DNA of 64,000 nt from Trichoplax sp. H2. Taxonomy: Eukaryota; Placozoa; Uniplacotomia; Trichoplacea. The notes beneath the pieces were generated by a model. It was given only the letters and a program-made list of their open reading frames with translations. It ran no database searches and had not been told where the DNA came from. Below are positions 39,101 to 52,200 of this stretch, piece by piece. The position numbers were made by a program, and so were the translations under genes. Each line of letters opens with the position of its first letter. Within the stretch, counting starts at the first letter, position 1. The DNA lies in the NCBI GenBank assembly GCA_003344405.1, contig NOWV01000052.1, positions 392,371 to 456,370 of the forward strand. Direction: 5' to 3'.

Positions 39101-42100
39101 TTATTACTTATTAAGATGTTTTTATAAATAAATATATCAAGTCTTAAGTCTAACTCGCACACTCAACTTACGTATACTTTAACACTGAAAGGATATTACA
39201 ATGTACGACAACGATACTCGTATATTCATGTAATTTTTTAGCCATTATCACTGACTACGTTAGTTGTTAAAATTGACTAGAAGACTTTGATAAGTAATTA
39301 TATATAATCGAAAACGTTAAATTTTTTTGCTATGATAGCGATGAAGTGGTATCAATAGACCGTAGTAACTATACTTTTTAGGAACATTGTAATTTTAATT
39401 CCACCGATCAATCAATTAATTACTGAATGAATTGATCTCAGTGTACGTACTGTCTAGAATTTTACAGTTTACGACATAAAAACTAGGCAGATTGACAAAC
39501 CTTCCGGTTGCTATCTAATTTTTATGAAATATGATTGTAAAGTCCCTTTATCACTATTCTATCTGTCAAATATTGTTGCATTGACTGAAGTAGTAGAGAA
39601 AACAGCTAATTTCCTATTGATTACAATGTACTCAGCATAACCATGATAAATTCCTAACTATAAGAATGCACCTTACACAATTTTAAGAAATATTGACGAT
39701 CAGATTGATAGTGATAATTTTCGATAAATAAAAATTAAAAAATTTTAGGATGCCTTAACGAATATCGATTCAAAATAGCGATTATGGCATCGTCAAAGCT
39801 ATTTATCTACGATTCTACTTATGAACTGTTTGATCGATAGAGTTTATTGATCCAAGACCATACTACTGTAATCCAAGAATTGAAAAACGATCACTATATT
39901 ACTTAGACGAATTAATATTAATAAACAATTATTGCAGTTAACATATGTGCTGCTGAACATTCAAAGCTGTAGTGATAATTATAATTAATTCTTTTAAATT
40001 GATGATTGCGTTGGTGTAGCCATCGCTTGTCTATTTAATATTACAAACATAGTTTGGAACAGATAAAAATTGAAATCCTTGCTCTAAAGTAAATTTATGT
40101 TATTTGATATGTTTACTTACGATTTGTAAAGCATATTGCTTTGCTAGGCGGTACAATACTGTGTGTTTGTATACTAATCACTAAAACACACGCACATATA
40201 TTCACAAACAATTTTTATTATTAAAATTGCTTGTGTTATTACGTTTAAATATTGTTGCTATCAGTTTTTTTTTTTAAATTCAAAATGTGTATATTTCTTA
40301 TTAGGATGAGGAACGCCGTACGGCTTTACATGCGGCATCATTCATTGGTAGTACAGAATGTATGGCAATTTTAATCGTCTACGGTAATGATTTATGCTGA
40401 TTTATAAATTAGATTAATGTTCAATAATATTAATAACCCCTGAAAAATACAACAAATAGTGGACCTATCTACTGTACAACTAGATGGTGCAGTAATAAAT
40501 TGTATATAATGGTAGTTGCCAGTTATAAATGTATCGTTCTTTTAATTTTTATTTTTTAGATATAATTATAGAGTATATATTGGGTAGATTTACTAATTAT
40601 GTATTTTTAGGATTTACGCAAAATTTAAAATTAGTAATCCTGATCGTTACATCTGATAAATAGAAATAAATCTATACTCTGATGAAATTCCCTTGCAATC
40701 GTGTCACAATTACTCAATTGATAATGTCGTCCTTTTTGTCGTCCTTTTTTTTTCAAATTTACCGTTTCGTCTACATATGCCAAAATAGGAGCCAATGTTA
40801 ATGCTAAGGATAGTAAATGGTCGACGCCATTGCATATGGCATGCATTGCAGGCAAAGAGGTACATTTCTGTAAAATGTGTTGCTGTTATTAACTATCTGT
40901 TAGATTAATAGTTCACTTTATGAACAATTTCAGACTTTAGTAGATATTTAATATAAATCAGATATTATTGATTTCTAGTCTATTTCGAAATAATTAGACG
41001 GTTATCTTAAGTATTTCAGAAATGTTGTATTTTACCTACAATAAACCCCATCCTAATCGTTTCTGTTTTATGAAATCAACATAGGAAGCTGTAGAACTTT
41101 TATTGCAGAATAAAGCAGAAGCAAATGCAAGAGAGAAAAATTGGAGATTACCAATTCATGCCGCTGCGTCACACAATCATATTGGTTGCGTCGGTAATAT
41201 AGTCGCAAAAGCTACATATAAATATTTAAACTTGTAAACAAATATAAGAGATCTATAATACGTATTTTCCTAGTTGATAACATGTGTACTTTTTATTGCA
41301 GTGTATTTATTTGTTATATGCATTTGTTATATCTTTCAGAACGATTATTGCCACTTGTTAGTAATATTGATATCACTGATCGATCTGGTAGCACATGTCT
41401 ACATTATGCTGTCTTTGGAGGACATCTTGAAGTAATGACAAGTTTAATTATTTGTGCTTAATTCGAAGTGTGTTCCATTAATATTAAGCAAGATTCTTTA
41501 ATAATTTATTGAACTGATTATTAAATTATACTACATTATAGATGGTTTCCTTATTGCTACTAAAAGGAGCTAATGCAAATGCTAGCAATAAACAACATAG
41601 AAGACCTATCCATTTTGCGTCTTACATGGGTTAGTTACGCTGTACACTAATTGATCAATGATATTATTGGCACAGTTGTTTTTTTTCTCCCCTGTTTAAT
41701 ACTTACTGGTATAATACTACTACAGGCCATAATGAATGTATATCTGTTTTAACTGGGAATGGAGCTGATATTAATTGTACAGATAAAGCGGTAATGACAT
41801 CTAAATACCTATCTATGAATATTCGTAACTTTTGATAATTTTACGGAAACATAAAACTCTTTCAATTAATTTTTATCAGTACTAAATTATTGTTATAGCG
41901 GTAAAATTTACTAACTAAGATCTTGATAAGAAATATTTTTATCAATTATAATTGTGTAATTATATATTTAGAACTATACACCACTTCATATTTGTGCTGC
42001 AAGAGGACATGCAAGTATCGTAAAGATGTTACTTGATCACAATGTTCAGGTTAGTTCGGCATAGTCGATAATATTAAAACAGTTGATAATATAATTGTAG

Positions 42101-45100
42101 ATATAGTTAATTCTAATAACAATACGCTTAGGTGTAACTATTTACATGGATAGTAAAACATACAACGTCCTTCTTTAAAGTCATTTTGCATATACTGTAA
42201 TATTTTTACTTTTACAGAGCGAAGCTTCCAATATATACGGAAATTTGCCTTTACATGTTGCTTGCTTAAATGGACAAGATGCAATTGTAGCAATGTTACA
42301 TGAGCATGGAGTATCTTTGCGAGCCGCTAATCATAAAGGCCAAGTAAAAAATTTGCACTTAATAATATGTATATGATGTATATCTATTATATTTAGCATT
42401 TGATAGAAGGTATACATCCGTATGCAATGCTGCTTTTATAATTACTGTTTGCCTATTTTAGACTGCATTACACTTAGCTGCTGCTACCGCTGAGAGCACA
42501 GAGTGTGTGGAATTTTTACTCAAAAATGGAGTTAATCCTAATAGCAAGGTAGGTAGAAAATTGCATAATTTTATATCAAGATTTCATACATTAAGCAGGC
42601 TTTGATAAAATAATTGTCATAGGCCAAAGATGGTCGCACTCCATTGCACTATGCAGCCATGTGTGGAAATGCTAATAGAATCGAAAAATTATTGTTTTAT
42701 GGTAAAGTTATTTTGATTTTCGATAATACACGATTTAGGTTGATAAGCTTAAAATCAAAAATTTTTTTATTGTGTAGATGCTTCAGCAAATGAGACAGAT
42801 ACTTATGGTAATACAGCTTTACACTTGGCAGCGAGATATGGTCATGAGGGTACGTTAGTGATACTATTGGAGCGTGGAGTTAATCATTCAAGGTAATTAT
42901 CTATTTTAATTTATATTATATGCTAATATACTGTATGCATAAGTTTCCTTACCATTCATCTAAGATTGTTAGAATATTTTGATAATTGTAATTGTTTATA
43001 TTCGCTTCCAGCCAAGGTGAATGTGGGATGACACCGTTACATATGGCAAGTCTGTACGGGTACGCTAACTGTGTGAAGTTACTTTTAGATTATGGTAAGT
43101 CCTCTGTAACTCTTAGCGATCTATTTCAAATTGGTGAATTATACAATTAAAAGTTATGTACAAGAATCCCTATTATAATGATTTAACATACATGTTTGCA
43201 TAGGAGCGGATCCCAACGTTCGGGATGTCGACGATAGAACTACTTTGCATGCGGCAGCATGTAGCAGGTATTTGGTTTGCAGTTGATATAAAACAAGTTT
43301 AACTCTATTGACCTATATGGCATTGACAACATTTTGTTTTGAAGCTCCTAATCCTTCAAAAATTTGGAATTTACTATTATAGTAGTGCGTATTGCGTAGA
43401 TCTTCTGATTGACTGTGGTGTTGATATTAATGCCGTTGATAAATATGGAAGGTAAGCTATGAATCCGATTTAGCGAATGCCTTTTTTATACATTTTAAAA
43501 AAAACATGTCCTTCCCTTTCTCTCCAATTAAGGTGTTAAGCAACTATCACATTCGTATATTTTACAGTTAATATGAATATATTATTTAATCTTGTGTCTA
43601 CTAGATCGCCACTGCATTACGCTTCAGGCCATGGACATTACGATAGTATATGCTCTCTTATTGATGCTGGAGTTACTATTGACGTAACAGACCATTTAGG
43701 ATGTTCATCTCTACATTATGCTGCATTTGCTGATTCATCAGCTCGGTACGTTGATTTGGCAAGTGTTTTGTTTGTCATTGATTTTCTGTAAAAATAGGTT
43801 ATATAAAGCAGTTGATAAGATGGAAACATTTATCGATATCTTTCGTTTTTAGTTGCATTGAACTTCTTATCCATCATGGTGCTCGTGTAACACGAACTAC
43901 GAAAGAAGGATTTACACCATTTTATTATGCTGCATACAGTGGTCATGTTCTCAATTTAGAAGTGGTAAATAATTCAGCTATTTGCACCAACAGCATAATA
44001 ACTAAGCTAATACAACTTATTCGATGTTGGTTAAATAGTTAATAGATGTTTGTAGTATCCGTGAACATACGCGATCGCGTGTTAAGCAACCATCAACTAC
44101 ACCTTTACATTTAGCGGTTTGTTATCATTTAACAATTAATTACAATTTGGCTACAATTCACAAATTAGCATTAACTATAACATAACGATATATCTATATT
44201 TGTATACAATTAAATTATCTCATATTACAGGCATACAATGGACATGCCAGTGCTGTAGGTTTATTGCTTAAAGTGATACCAGACGCCAATGCTAAAGATG
44301 TTAAAGGTTTTATTTTCGTAACTTTGTTTTGTAATTGGAGCTTAATAATGAGTTATAGCGAGACCATAAAATATAAATTATGTTGTTTTTCTATGTCATG
44401 TTTAGGTCGTTTAGCGTTAACTATTGCATCGAACGAAGGCCACTAGTAAGTTTACAAATAGACACGATCGTAACCTACATAGTTTATAGGTTATAAAAAT
44501 AGTGGATGTCGTTAACTGTCAAATTCTATTTTGCATTAGTACGTCATAAACTGTAAAATATTGTTAATAGATTTATTTGATTTATGATTTTAATATTCAA
44601 TTTTGTCGCTTACAAAGTGACTGCATTGTGGAATTATTGAAATTTGGTGCTTCCATAACTGCTGTCGATGAAAGCGGTCACAATTCCATTCACATTTCAG
44701 GTAGCTGTAATAGTACTAATTGGTTAGTTCAGTTTTAATATTTAAGAGAATGGAATATTAAAATTTTCAGTAATTTCTTTTACTTTCAGCTATGTGTGGT
44801 CATAGTGATTGCTTAGGCGAAATAATAAAACATGTAGCTAGTAGTAACGATTTGGATATCACTGATTACGCCGGAAGGTAATTTCGTATATATATTTGCA
44901 AAATTATCGCAGTCAAATGTACATCTCCTATACGTGTATTTATTTCTTATATTTATCAAAAAAATTAGAACACCTATGATGTTAGCTGCTGAAAATGGTC
45001 ACAGTGAATGTTTAAGCTTGTTACTCGAGTCAGGAGCATCAGCTAAATTGGCTGATAACGAAGGATTTAGCTCGCTTCATAGAGCCGTAAGTTTGCTATA

Positions 45101-46972
45101 TAGCTATACTGTTCTGGATTACTATTGGGAATTTATTAATATTTCTTATACGCAATTTGTCAATGAATTGGTTTCATCTCATTAGGCTGGCAATGGACAT
45201 GAGAAATGTGTTGAAGAAATGTTATATCGTGATATCGATTTCAATCAAAGGTTCTATTGTATTAGTAGTTCCATATAGAGTAATTTATACCTCACAATAA
45301 ACTGACATAAGTTCGTATATGTTATAGTAATAAATATGGACGAACTGCTACCCATTTAGCAGCTATGTTTGGTCATGCTGGCGTGTTAGCAACTTTATTA
45401 CAATTTGGTGCTTCTATGTCTAAAATGGATTCTCAGGGTTGCACACCACTTCATTGGGCTTGCTATAAGGGTATCTATCTATAATTGCAATTGCTTAGAA
45501 GAAAGTATAGACTTGAATGATACTAATGTTGAAATTATTATTCGGTGATAATTTTCTAGGCCATGAAAGTTGTGTTGATGTACTTTTAGAGGTAAATATT
45601 CTACAGAAAATGATACTATTGTGGAAGAATAAATCATTTTATATCTTTATCTGAATGTTTTGGACTAGGCACATAAAGGCAACTTGAAAGGAAATAGATT
45701 CAGTCCACTGCATTGCGCTGTGTAAATACTATATACTATTCAATATAATAACCTGTACTACTACGTATGTAACTGAGCCTAAATTAAATACTTTTCACTT
45801 CAGATACAATAATCATGAAGCTTGCGCCGAGCTACTACTTGATAATTTAAATCCTGATATTATATATGCAAGTGATAAATATAATAGGTAATACTGTAAT
45901 AGTAACCTTCTGGTATCAATTATGATGTTGATAAGGAATTGTAATTATGATCTGCACTATTGTATCGTAAAGATTTATTTATATTGGTGTTTATATAGAA
46001 CGGCTTTACACGCCGCCGTGTTCAATGATCACAATGATTGTGTCGAAATGCTTCTACATTATGACGTTGAAGTAAATGCTTTCGACAGTTATGGAAAGAC
46101 AGCCTTGATGATGGGCGCTGTAAGAGGCAATGAGAAATCAATAGGTTTGTTATAAATGTAATAATTTTCTCAGCTGTATCACTTGCAAATATATTGGATC
46201 AACTAAATTTTTACAATTTGATGCTCTTTTTGTATTAAATTAGAAATTTTAATTAGAGAAGCTGAAGCTGATACTAGTTTAATGGATAACGAGGGCAATA
46301 CAGCCTTGCATCTTAGTTGTATCAATGTACGTAATACGCTTTGAACTTACGTAGTTTTAGGTGTTATTAGATTCATTATTAATTTATCTTGTTTTATTTT
46401 GTACAAATACAGCAGCATAGTTCATGTGCACTTATCATAATGGAAAATTGTCCATTAGAAGTCTTATCAATGAAAAATAAGCTAAATCAAACGTAAGTGT
46501 TATCATACTTTTGTCCTCATTTATTAACGATTTTGCGTTGACTATGTTTTCAAAATCCATTTTTATTTAGTGCTTTGCATCATGCAGCACATAATGGACT
46601 AATAGATGTAGTTAAAGAGCTACTCTCACGCGGTTGTAGCGTTCTTTCTAAAGATACTAACGGTAGGTTATAGTCTTGATAACGCAAGCTAAATAATTAC
46701 AACTACGAAGTTGTAATTTTTTATCGTAATTTACTATAAATTATTAATAATTACTTCAGTATTAATACCATCATTCACTGTATTCTATTTTTTCTTAAGG
46801 ATTAACACCATTGCTAGCTTGTGCTCCAAATCTACAAGTTTCTGAATGTATGAAGGTACTTTTAGACGAATACTTAGCTTCAGTATTCCCTAAGAAATGC
46901 GAAACTGATATGGAAAAACAATCAAAAAGCGATATTAATGTGAAATATAATGAATTTGAAAGTAGGACATAA
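36199..46972 (+). CDS. ANKRD28/44/52-type ankyrin protein (PP6 regulatory subunit), first exon missing
   Basis: There are 33 exons: 36199-36282, 40305-40380, 40789-40859, 41085-41193, 41340-41431, 41542-41629, 41726-41790, 41972-42049, 42218-42343, 42462-42548, 42623-42701, 42778-42892, 43012-43094, 43204-43267, 43383-43451, 43605-43745, 43853-43964, 44039-44116, 44231-44306, 44406-44445, 44618-44700, 44790-44877, 44969-45086, 45186-45250, 45328-45470, 45560-45591, 45669-45721, 45804-45887, 45999-46144, 46244-46326, 46413-46492, 46571-46662 and 46800-46972. They give 990 residues in one frame. The opening PPIIQACFFGDLDKVRTL matches the start of ANKRD28/44/52. About 28 ankyrin repeats follow (RTALHAASF, STPLHMACI, YTPLHICAARGH, CTPLHWACYKGHE, RTALHAAVFNDHNDCVEML and others), and the tail begins LTPLLACAPN as in vertebrate homologues. 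Those proteins are scaffold subunits of protein phosphatase 6. The gene predates the vertebrate split into three paralogues, so no single symbol is given. Confidence 0.88.
36283..40304 (+). other. Large first visible intron of the ankyrin gene
   Basis: This 4-kb intron is far larger than the other introns of the gene, which are mostly 70-260 bases. It has GTAAGA at the donor and TTATTAG at the acceptor. It carries several TACAGTA words (36771-36790, 37020-37065, 37580-37600, 38585-38595). I see no second gene in it. A 91-codon open frame at 37870-38145 has no recognisable domain. Confidence 0.6.
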
Positions 46973-49291
46973 AAATATTGATTGAATTTTCAATTAATTA
47001 CGCTTTTTTGAGCTGTTACTCAAAGTAACCAATAACTGATTAACAATACTTGCAGATGTTTATAGTTTTCTTTTTGTGATGCTAAATGTAAAGATCGTCT
47101 TTGTAATATTTTCTGTTTTCAAGAATTTCATAGTAGATGCAAAAACCTGTTACTTACCCGCTAGATTATTTCTTTCTTCCATTTAATATCGAGCTAAGGC
47201 AATATAATTATCATCTGTAGTTTACATTATCATAACACTTGCTAATTGTGATATATAATTGATTAGTTGTGATATCATAAACGTCACTGCAGTTATTAAT
47301 TGGAAAACAAAAATTCGCCTATTAGGCTTTATGACTGTTATTCATCAAGTCAAACGATATACGTTGTAGCCATTTCGTAGTAAGATTAATTGTTTTTGGC
47401 CTTTTTTATATCACCTGGAATGTCATCTATGCCTTTTTTGTTCGACTGATTAATTATGTATTTGCTTCTATGCCTGAATTTTTAACTTTGTTTTATTTCA
47501 TAATATTTTCTCCATTATTGAAGTAATCTATTTTTGAGGTTCCCGTTATTACTATTCGACCATGCTGCCGTTGTAATTTCAAGCCACAATTATCTCTAAA
47601 AATGCTGCAAAATATTTAGCTAGAAATACAGCAGAATGGTATTTCCGTTTCATAAAAATGTTTATTTCATGTTGGAGAGTTCAATTTAGGGATTTTTTTT
47701 ATGTCATATTGGTGACATGGAATTTACTATAATCATAGCATAAACCTATCTAGGTATATTATTGATTTGATCATTTGACGTTTATACATACTATTATGAG
47801 TGTTCACTCGTTGGATTACTTTCCTTACGACTTCTGTCTTTGTATTTACCATCTGACCATGTCCGTAATAATATTCAATTCACTAAGTAATTAAGTCTTT
47901 ATAACTATTACATTATTAGATTTGTATCTGCCATTTTGATATAGGATTATGCTGTAATGTATACATGAAGGACTTTTGAATGTTATCATAAGACTATGCC
48001 AAGGGTGCATTACTCAAATATCAACATTTAGGCTGTCTAAAGAAACAAATTACGAATGTAACTAAATAAAAAATAAATCAATGTCTTACTACAGAACTTT
48101 AACTAGGATTTTTGATCGTGCATTATTTAAATGCACGTATACCGACATAATGTCGTCATAACAGCTGTAGTCTAATTAATACGTAGTAGGTATTATACGC
48201 TTGGACTGTCTATTGGGCACTAGGTGAGGGGGTAATTTAGTTCATAGGGAAGGAGCAGTTAGCTGAGTCGATTCAATATGTGGGTATGCTAATGAAAGAC
48301 CGTGATATCAAGCTCTCTATTTCCAGTAATTTTTCAATGTTGCAGTTTTTTAGTCACACTTTTTATTAAATTAATAAATCCCGTAATTTACAGACAATCA
48401 CCAAGTTCTATTTTATAAACGCACACCCCAATGATATATATATATACACAAATGCACAATACATCGCTTCAATATTATGCTAACTTGTACTAATCACCTA
48501 ACATTATACTTTTTAAAACAATAATGACAACATTCGTTGCATACTCTTTCTTTCCTTCTCGAATCAACTAATTCTCAACTGATTCTAATTATGATAAGTG
48601 AGTGCAACTTTTATAAGAAAGATTATAATATCTAGAAGATTAATGAAAACATTTTAAGCATTGAATTTACTTTAGGAATCTGCTCATATTGTATTTTTAA
48701 TCCATATCCATTAAAGTACAAAGTATCGTCATTTGAACGGATAAACAACTATTGTTTGATTTATCCCCCCCAAAATTGCGAGAATTATCTAAAGTGAGTG
48801 TGAGTAACGTAAATGGCAGCAACTCGAATAATAAGGAGTAAAACATTGATACAAGATACTGCAACTAACCCTCTGTATTAAAAACTCACAAGCAATTACA
48901 TAGTCATACTTGTATTCGCTACCTACAGTTAGTTACGGCTATATTATGTTATCCTGCTACAGTATACGAAATGTAGTAAACAATAAATTAATTTACTAGA
49001 TAGATAACTATCGAACATTTATATTATTCAGTCATTAATGCAGTATAGTACGTCTAGTACAATATACGTTGGTGTCTATGTTACATAAAAGGATATCAAG
49101 CTATATCATTTTTCGTTACAAAACTGTCGATATTTCTTTGCAATTGCAATTACTAAAGCGCACCGATATAGGTAAAATTAAACCCAATTTGGTTACTTTC
49201 TTTTAATCTAAGAAATACATGTAAAATGCTAGTAATATGAAACGATTATTACTGTATTTATCGTATCCCTTATAAATCTACATAGGTTGAA
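46973..49291. other. Convergent spacer between the ankyrin gene and LRRFIP
   Basis: The spacer is AT-rich and lies between two converging 3' ends. No exon chain, RNA gene or clear repeat was found. A short (TA)n tract lies near 48434-48446. Confidence 0.45.
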
Positions 49292-52200
49292 TCAATTAAT
49301 GGTTGAAACTAGATGCGTTTTCCCTTTTACTTTATCTAAACGTCTATTTAGACGACTATTTTCCGATTTCACTTCATCTAATTCTTCCGTTAATTGGCGG
49401 ACCTGAAAAATGAACGTTATCCGGTATTAAGTTTAATGGAGCAGCGATACCGATTTTACCATAGCTCAAATTGATCTTCAAGCGTTACTAACAATATACT
49501 ACATCAATACTCATATACACAACATCTACGATGTATAAGTATTTTTTAATCCTACCTCACGTTGTAATCTTCTTTTCTCCGATTTTAATTCATTGTTTGT
49601 ATTCTCCTAATAGATGGAATAAAATGAAATACCCCATTAATTCCCACAATAGCAGTTATAAATGCAAGATATGTGTATTCTTACAAATTCTTTTATTTGA
49701 TCAGCGGAACGTACGGCCTGATTTTCAAGTCGTGAATTCTATAAATTATTGAAATTGGAATTTTACCCGAAGTTAGTCGATATTATATATATACGTATAA
49801 GTTATTGGGATAGTAAAATAAGAATAAAATAAGAATACAATAATAATTACGCTAGTTTCCAAACGAGTATTTTCTTGTTCCAGTTTTTGAACTTTAGTTT
49901 TCAGTTCGTTCACTTGCTTACCAAATTCGCCTGATAATATAATCAAAATCAGTAACAGCATTTTTTATCATGGAAACAAATACTACACCTTCCTATGGCA
50001 TAACCTAATCACGTAGCTAGCTGATAATTTCCTTACGTTTAATATTATCGATTTCGACTTTGACATCAAAAGATTGATTTTCCATTCCAGATATTTTCAT
50101 CTTTGACTCATGCAATTCATTTTTCAGCCTGGAAATCTAGTATTACATCAATTTAAAAGAAATTCGGAATAAATGACTGCAAGAGGATAAAAACAATTTT
50201 ACTTTAAGGACTGATGAAGTATTTTATGTATAAACCTCATGTAATAAATCTTCTCTTTCCTCTTCTGTAAAGGTTAGTAGTTCATCATTAGGTGGTGGTG
50301 TTTCCTCTTGTTTTTCTGATACAATCCTTTCTTCAACTTCTCCCTAGAATAAACAATAAGGATAACTTTCTATCAATACGTTGCGCTGGCTAATTGTTAT
50401 TCCTTCATAGTTAAGATTTATCGAGCTAAATTTTTATGTTCCTATTAACTACTCACAGCTTCGTTGATTACGACATATTTTTCCAACTCCTTTGCTAACA
50501 TTTCTACACGATATTCCAATTTCTTATTTAACTTTAGTTGGCGTTCCAAATCCTGTCATATTTACATCCAATTTTAATTTATTTTTAAAGTTAATAAGAT
50601 TTTAAGGCTGAATATAGTAATCGGTTACTGTAAGATTTATGATCAATCTTTTAGCTTACAAACGTCTTCTTTTTTAGATGGTACTTAGCATCGCTCCAGT
50701 CTACTTCCAAATCGTCAATCCTACATGTATCCGTTGATAGAATTAGAACTGATATATATGTACTTGAAAAGGGACTAAAAGTATTGTACATGATAAAAAT
50801 ATACGTTGGAGATAATCTTACTTGTCTTTTAAAACATCTACTTCGAACAATAATTTAGTTTTCTCATTGACTAATTGTGAATTTGATAACATAGCTTTTT
50901 TGAAGTTTTCTTCCAAGGCTATAATTTTTTCCTACCACAACAACAAAATAGGATTGAATATGGACGGCAATGTATTAAACAGTCACGGCTACAAGTTTAT
51001 AATTCTTAAATGCCGAGTACATCAGATATACTTTTATAGATTACCTTACTCCTACTAGATTTAGAATCGTCGGAATCCATTGAACTTAAAGATGATTGAT
51101 CAGCTTTAACTAGGCTAGTATTTACAGCAGCTACCGCCGTTCTCCATGCATCCTAAACAAGACAATAAGAATCTTACATTAAAATAGATTATATCTTGAC
51201 AGAGTAAAATAGGAGAGGTAATACCGTATTGATAACACATCAATGTTGTAAATCGCAATTTAGAAAGTTTAATTGATTGTAATATTCTCAACCTCATCAA
51301 AGACAATATATCTCTGTCCTAAATATATGACTATTATTACTTACTCTTGCTTTATCATTATCGGTTACATTACTATCAGTCATTTTTTCTGAATCTTCAT
51401 CAACCTATAGATTTCATAGATAAAAGAGGAAAACGGATTATTACTTATCTATTTTCTTCATACCGATCGAGTCTAATTAATGATTGTTCATAAAAAAGCT
51501 GTCAGTAAGAGGTGCTTTTAAAAGTGGAAGTAACTATAAATCAGAATAGTTGTACGGCGATAGTGTCTCATAGCTAAATCTTGAGTGATGAATATTCAAT
51601 GTGTATCGCTGAATGATAATATGCTAGTGTACTAGCGAGATAAAGATATTACTAACGATGAATGACTCCAAATAAAGAATATAAGAAAAGTAGCAAGCAG
51701 CCATAGCTATTCCATCAACGACTATCATAGTATAACATGTACAATTTGAAATTTCTTGATTGATACCCGTGGTATTAATACTCGGTCGTCGATTATAGTT
51801 TGAAACTTGAATTATAATTATTCGTATACGTAGAACTAATTCAATTTAAGTAACTAGTAGTATCGATAGTATTAATACTGTAGATTGTAGTTTGAAACTT
51901 TCATTATTAGTAGAGTATATGCGTATGTATGTAGAACTAATTCCCAATAAGCTGCTAGTAGTATCGATGGTATTATACAAATCTATTGAGTTGGAAATTT
52001 TAGTTCTTAGTAGAGAGTATGTGTTAACCTTTGTGGAATTTGTCCACTTCTAGCTACTAATCGCATCGATCGTATTCATATAAAATCGATTTAGTTGGAA
52101 ACTATAGTTTACAGTAGAGTACATGGAGAAGTAATTCACTTCAATATTGAGATCTAGATCATCATTATTGACCAAAAGCCTACAGTACTTCTGCCTACCC

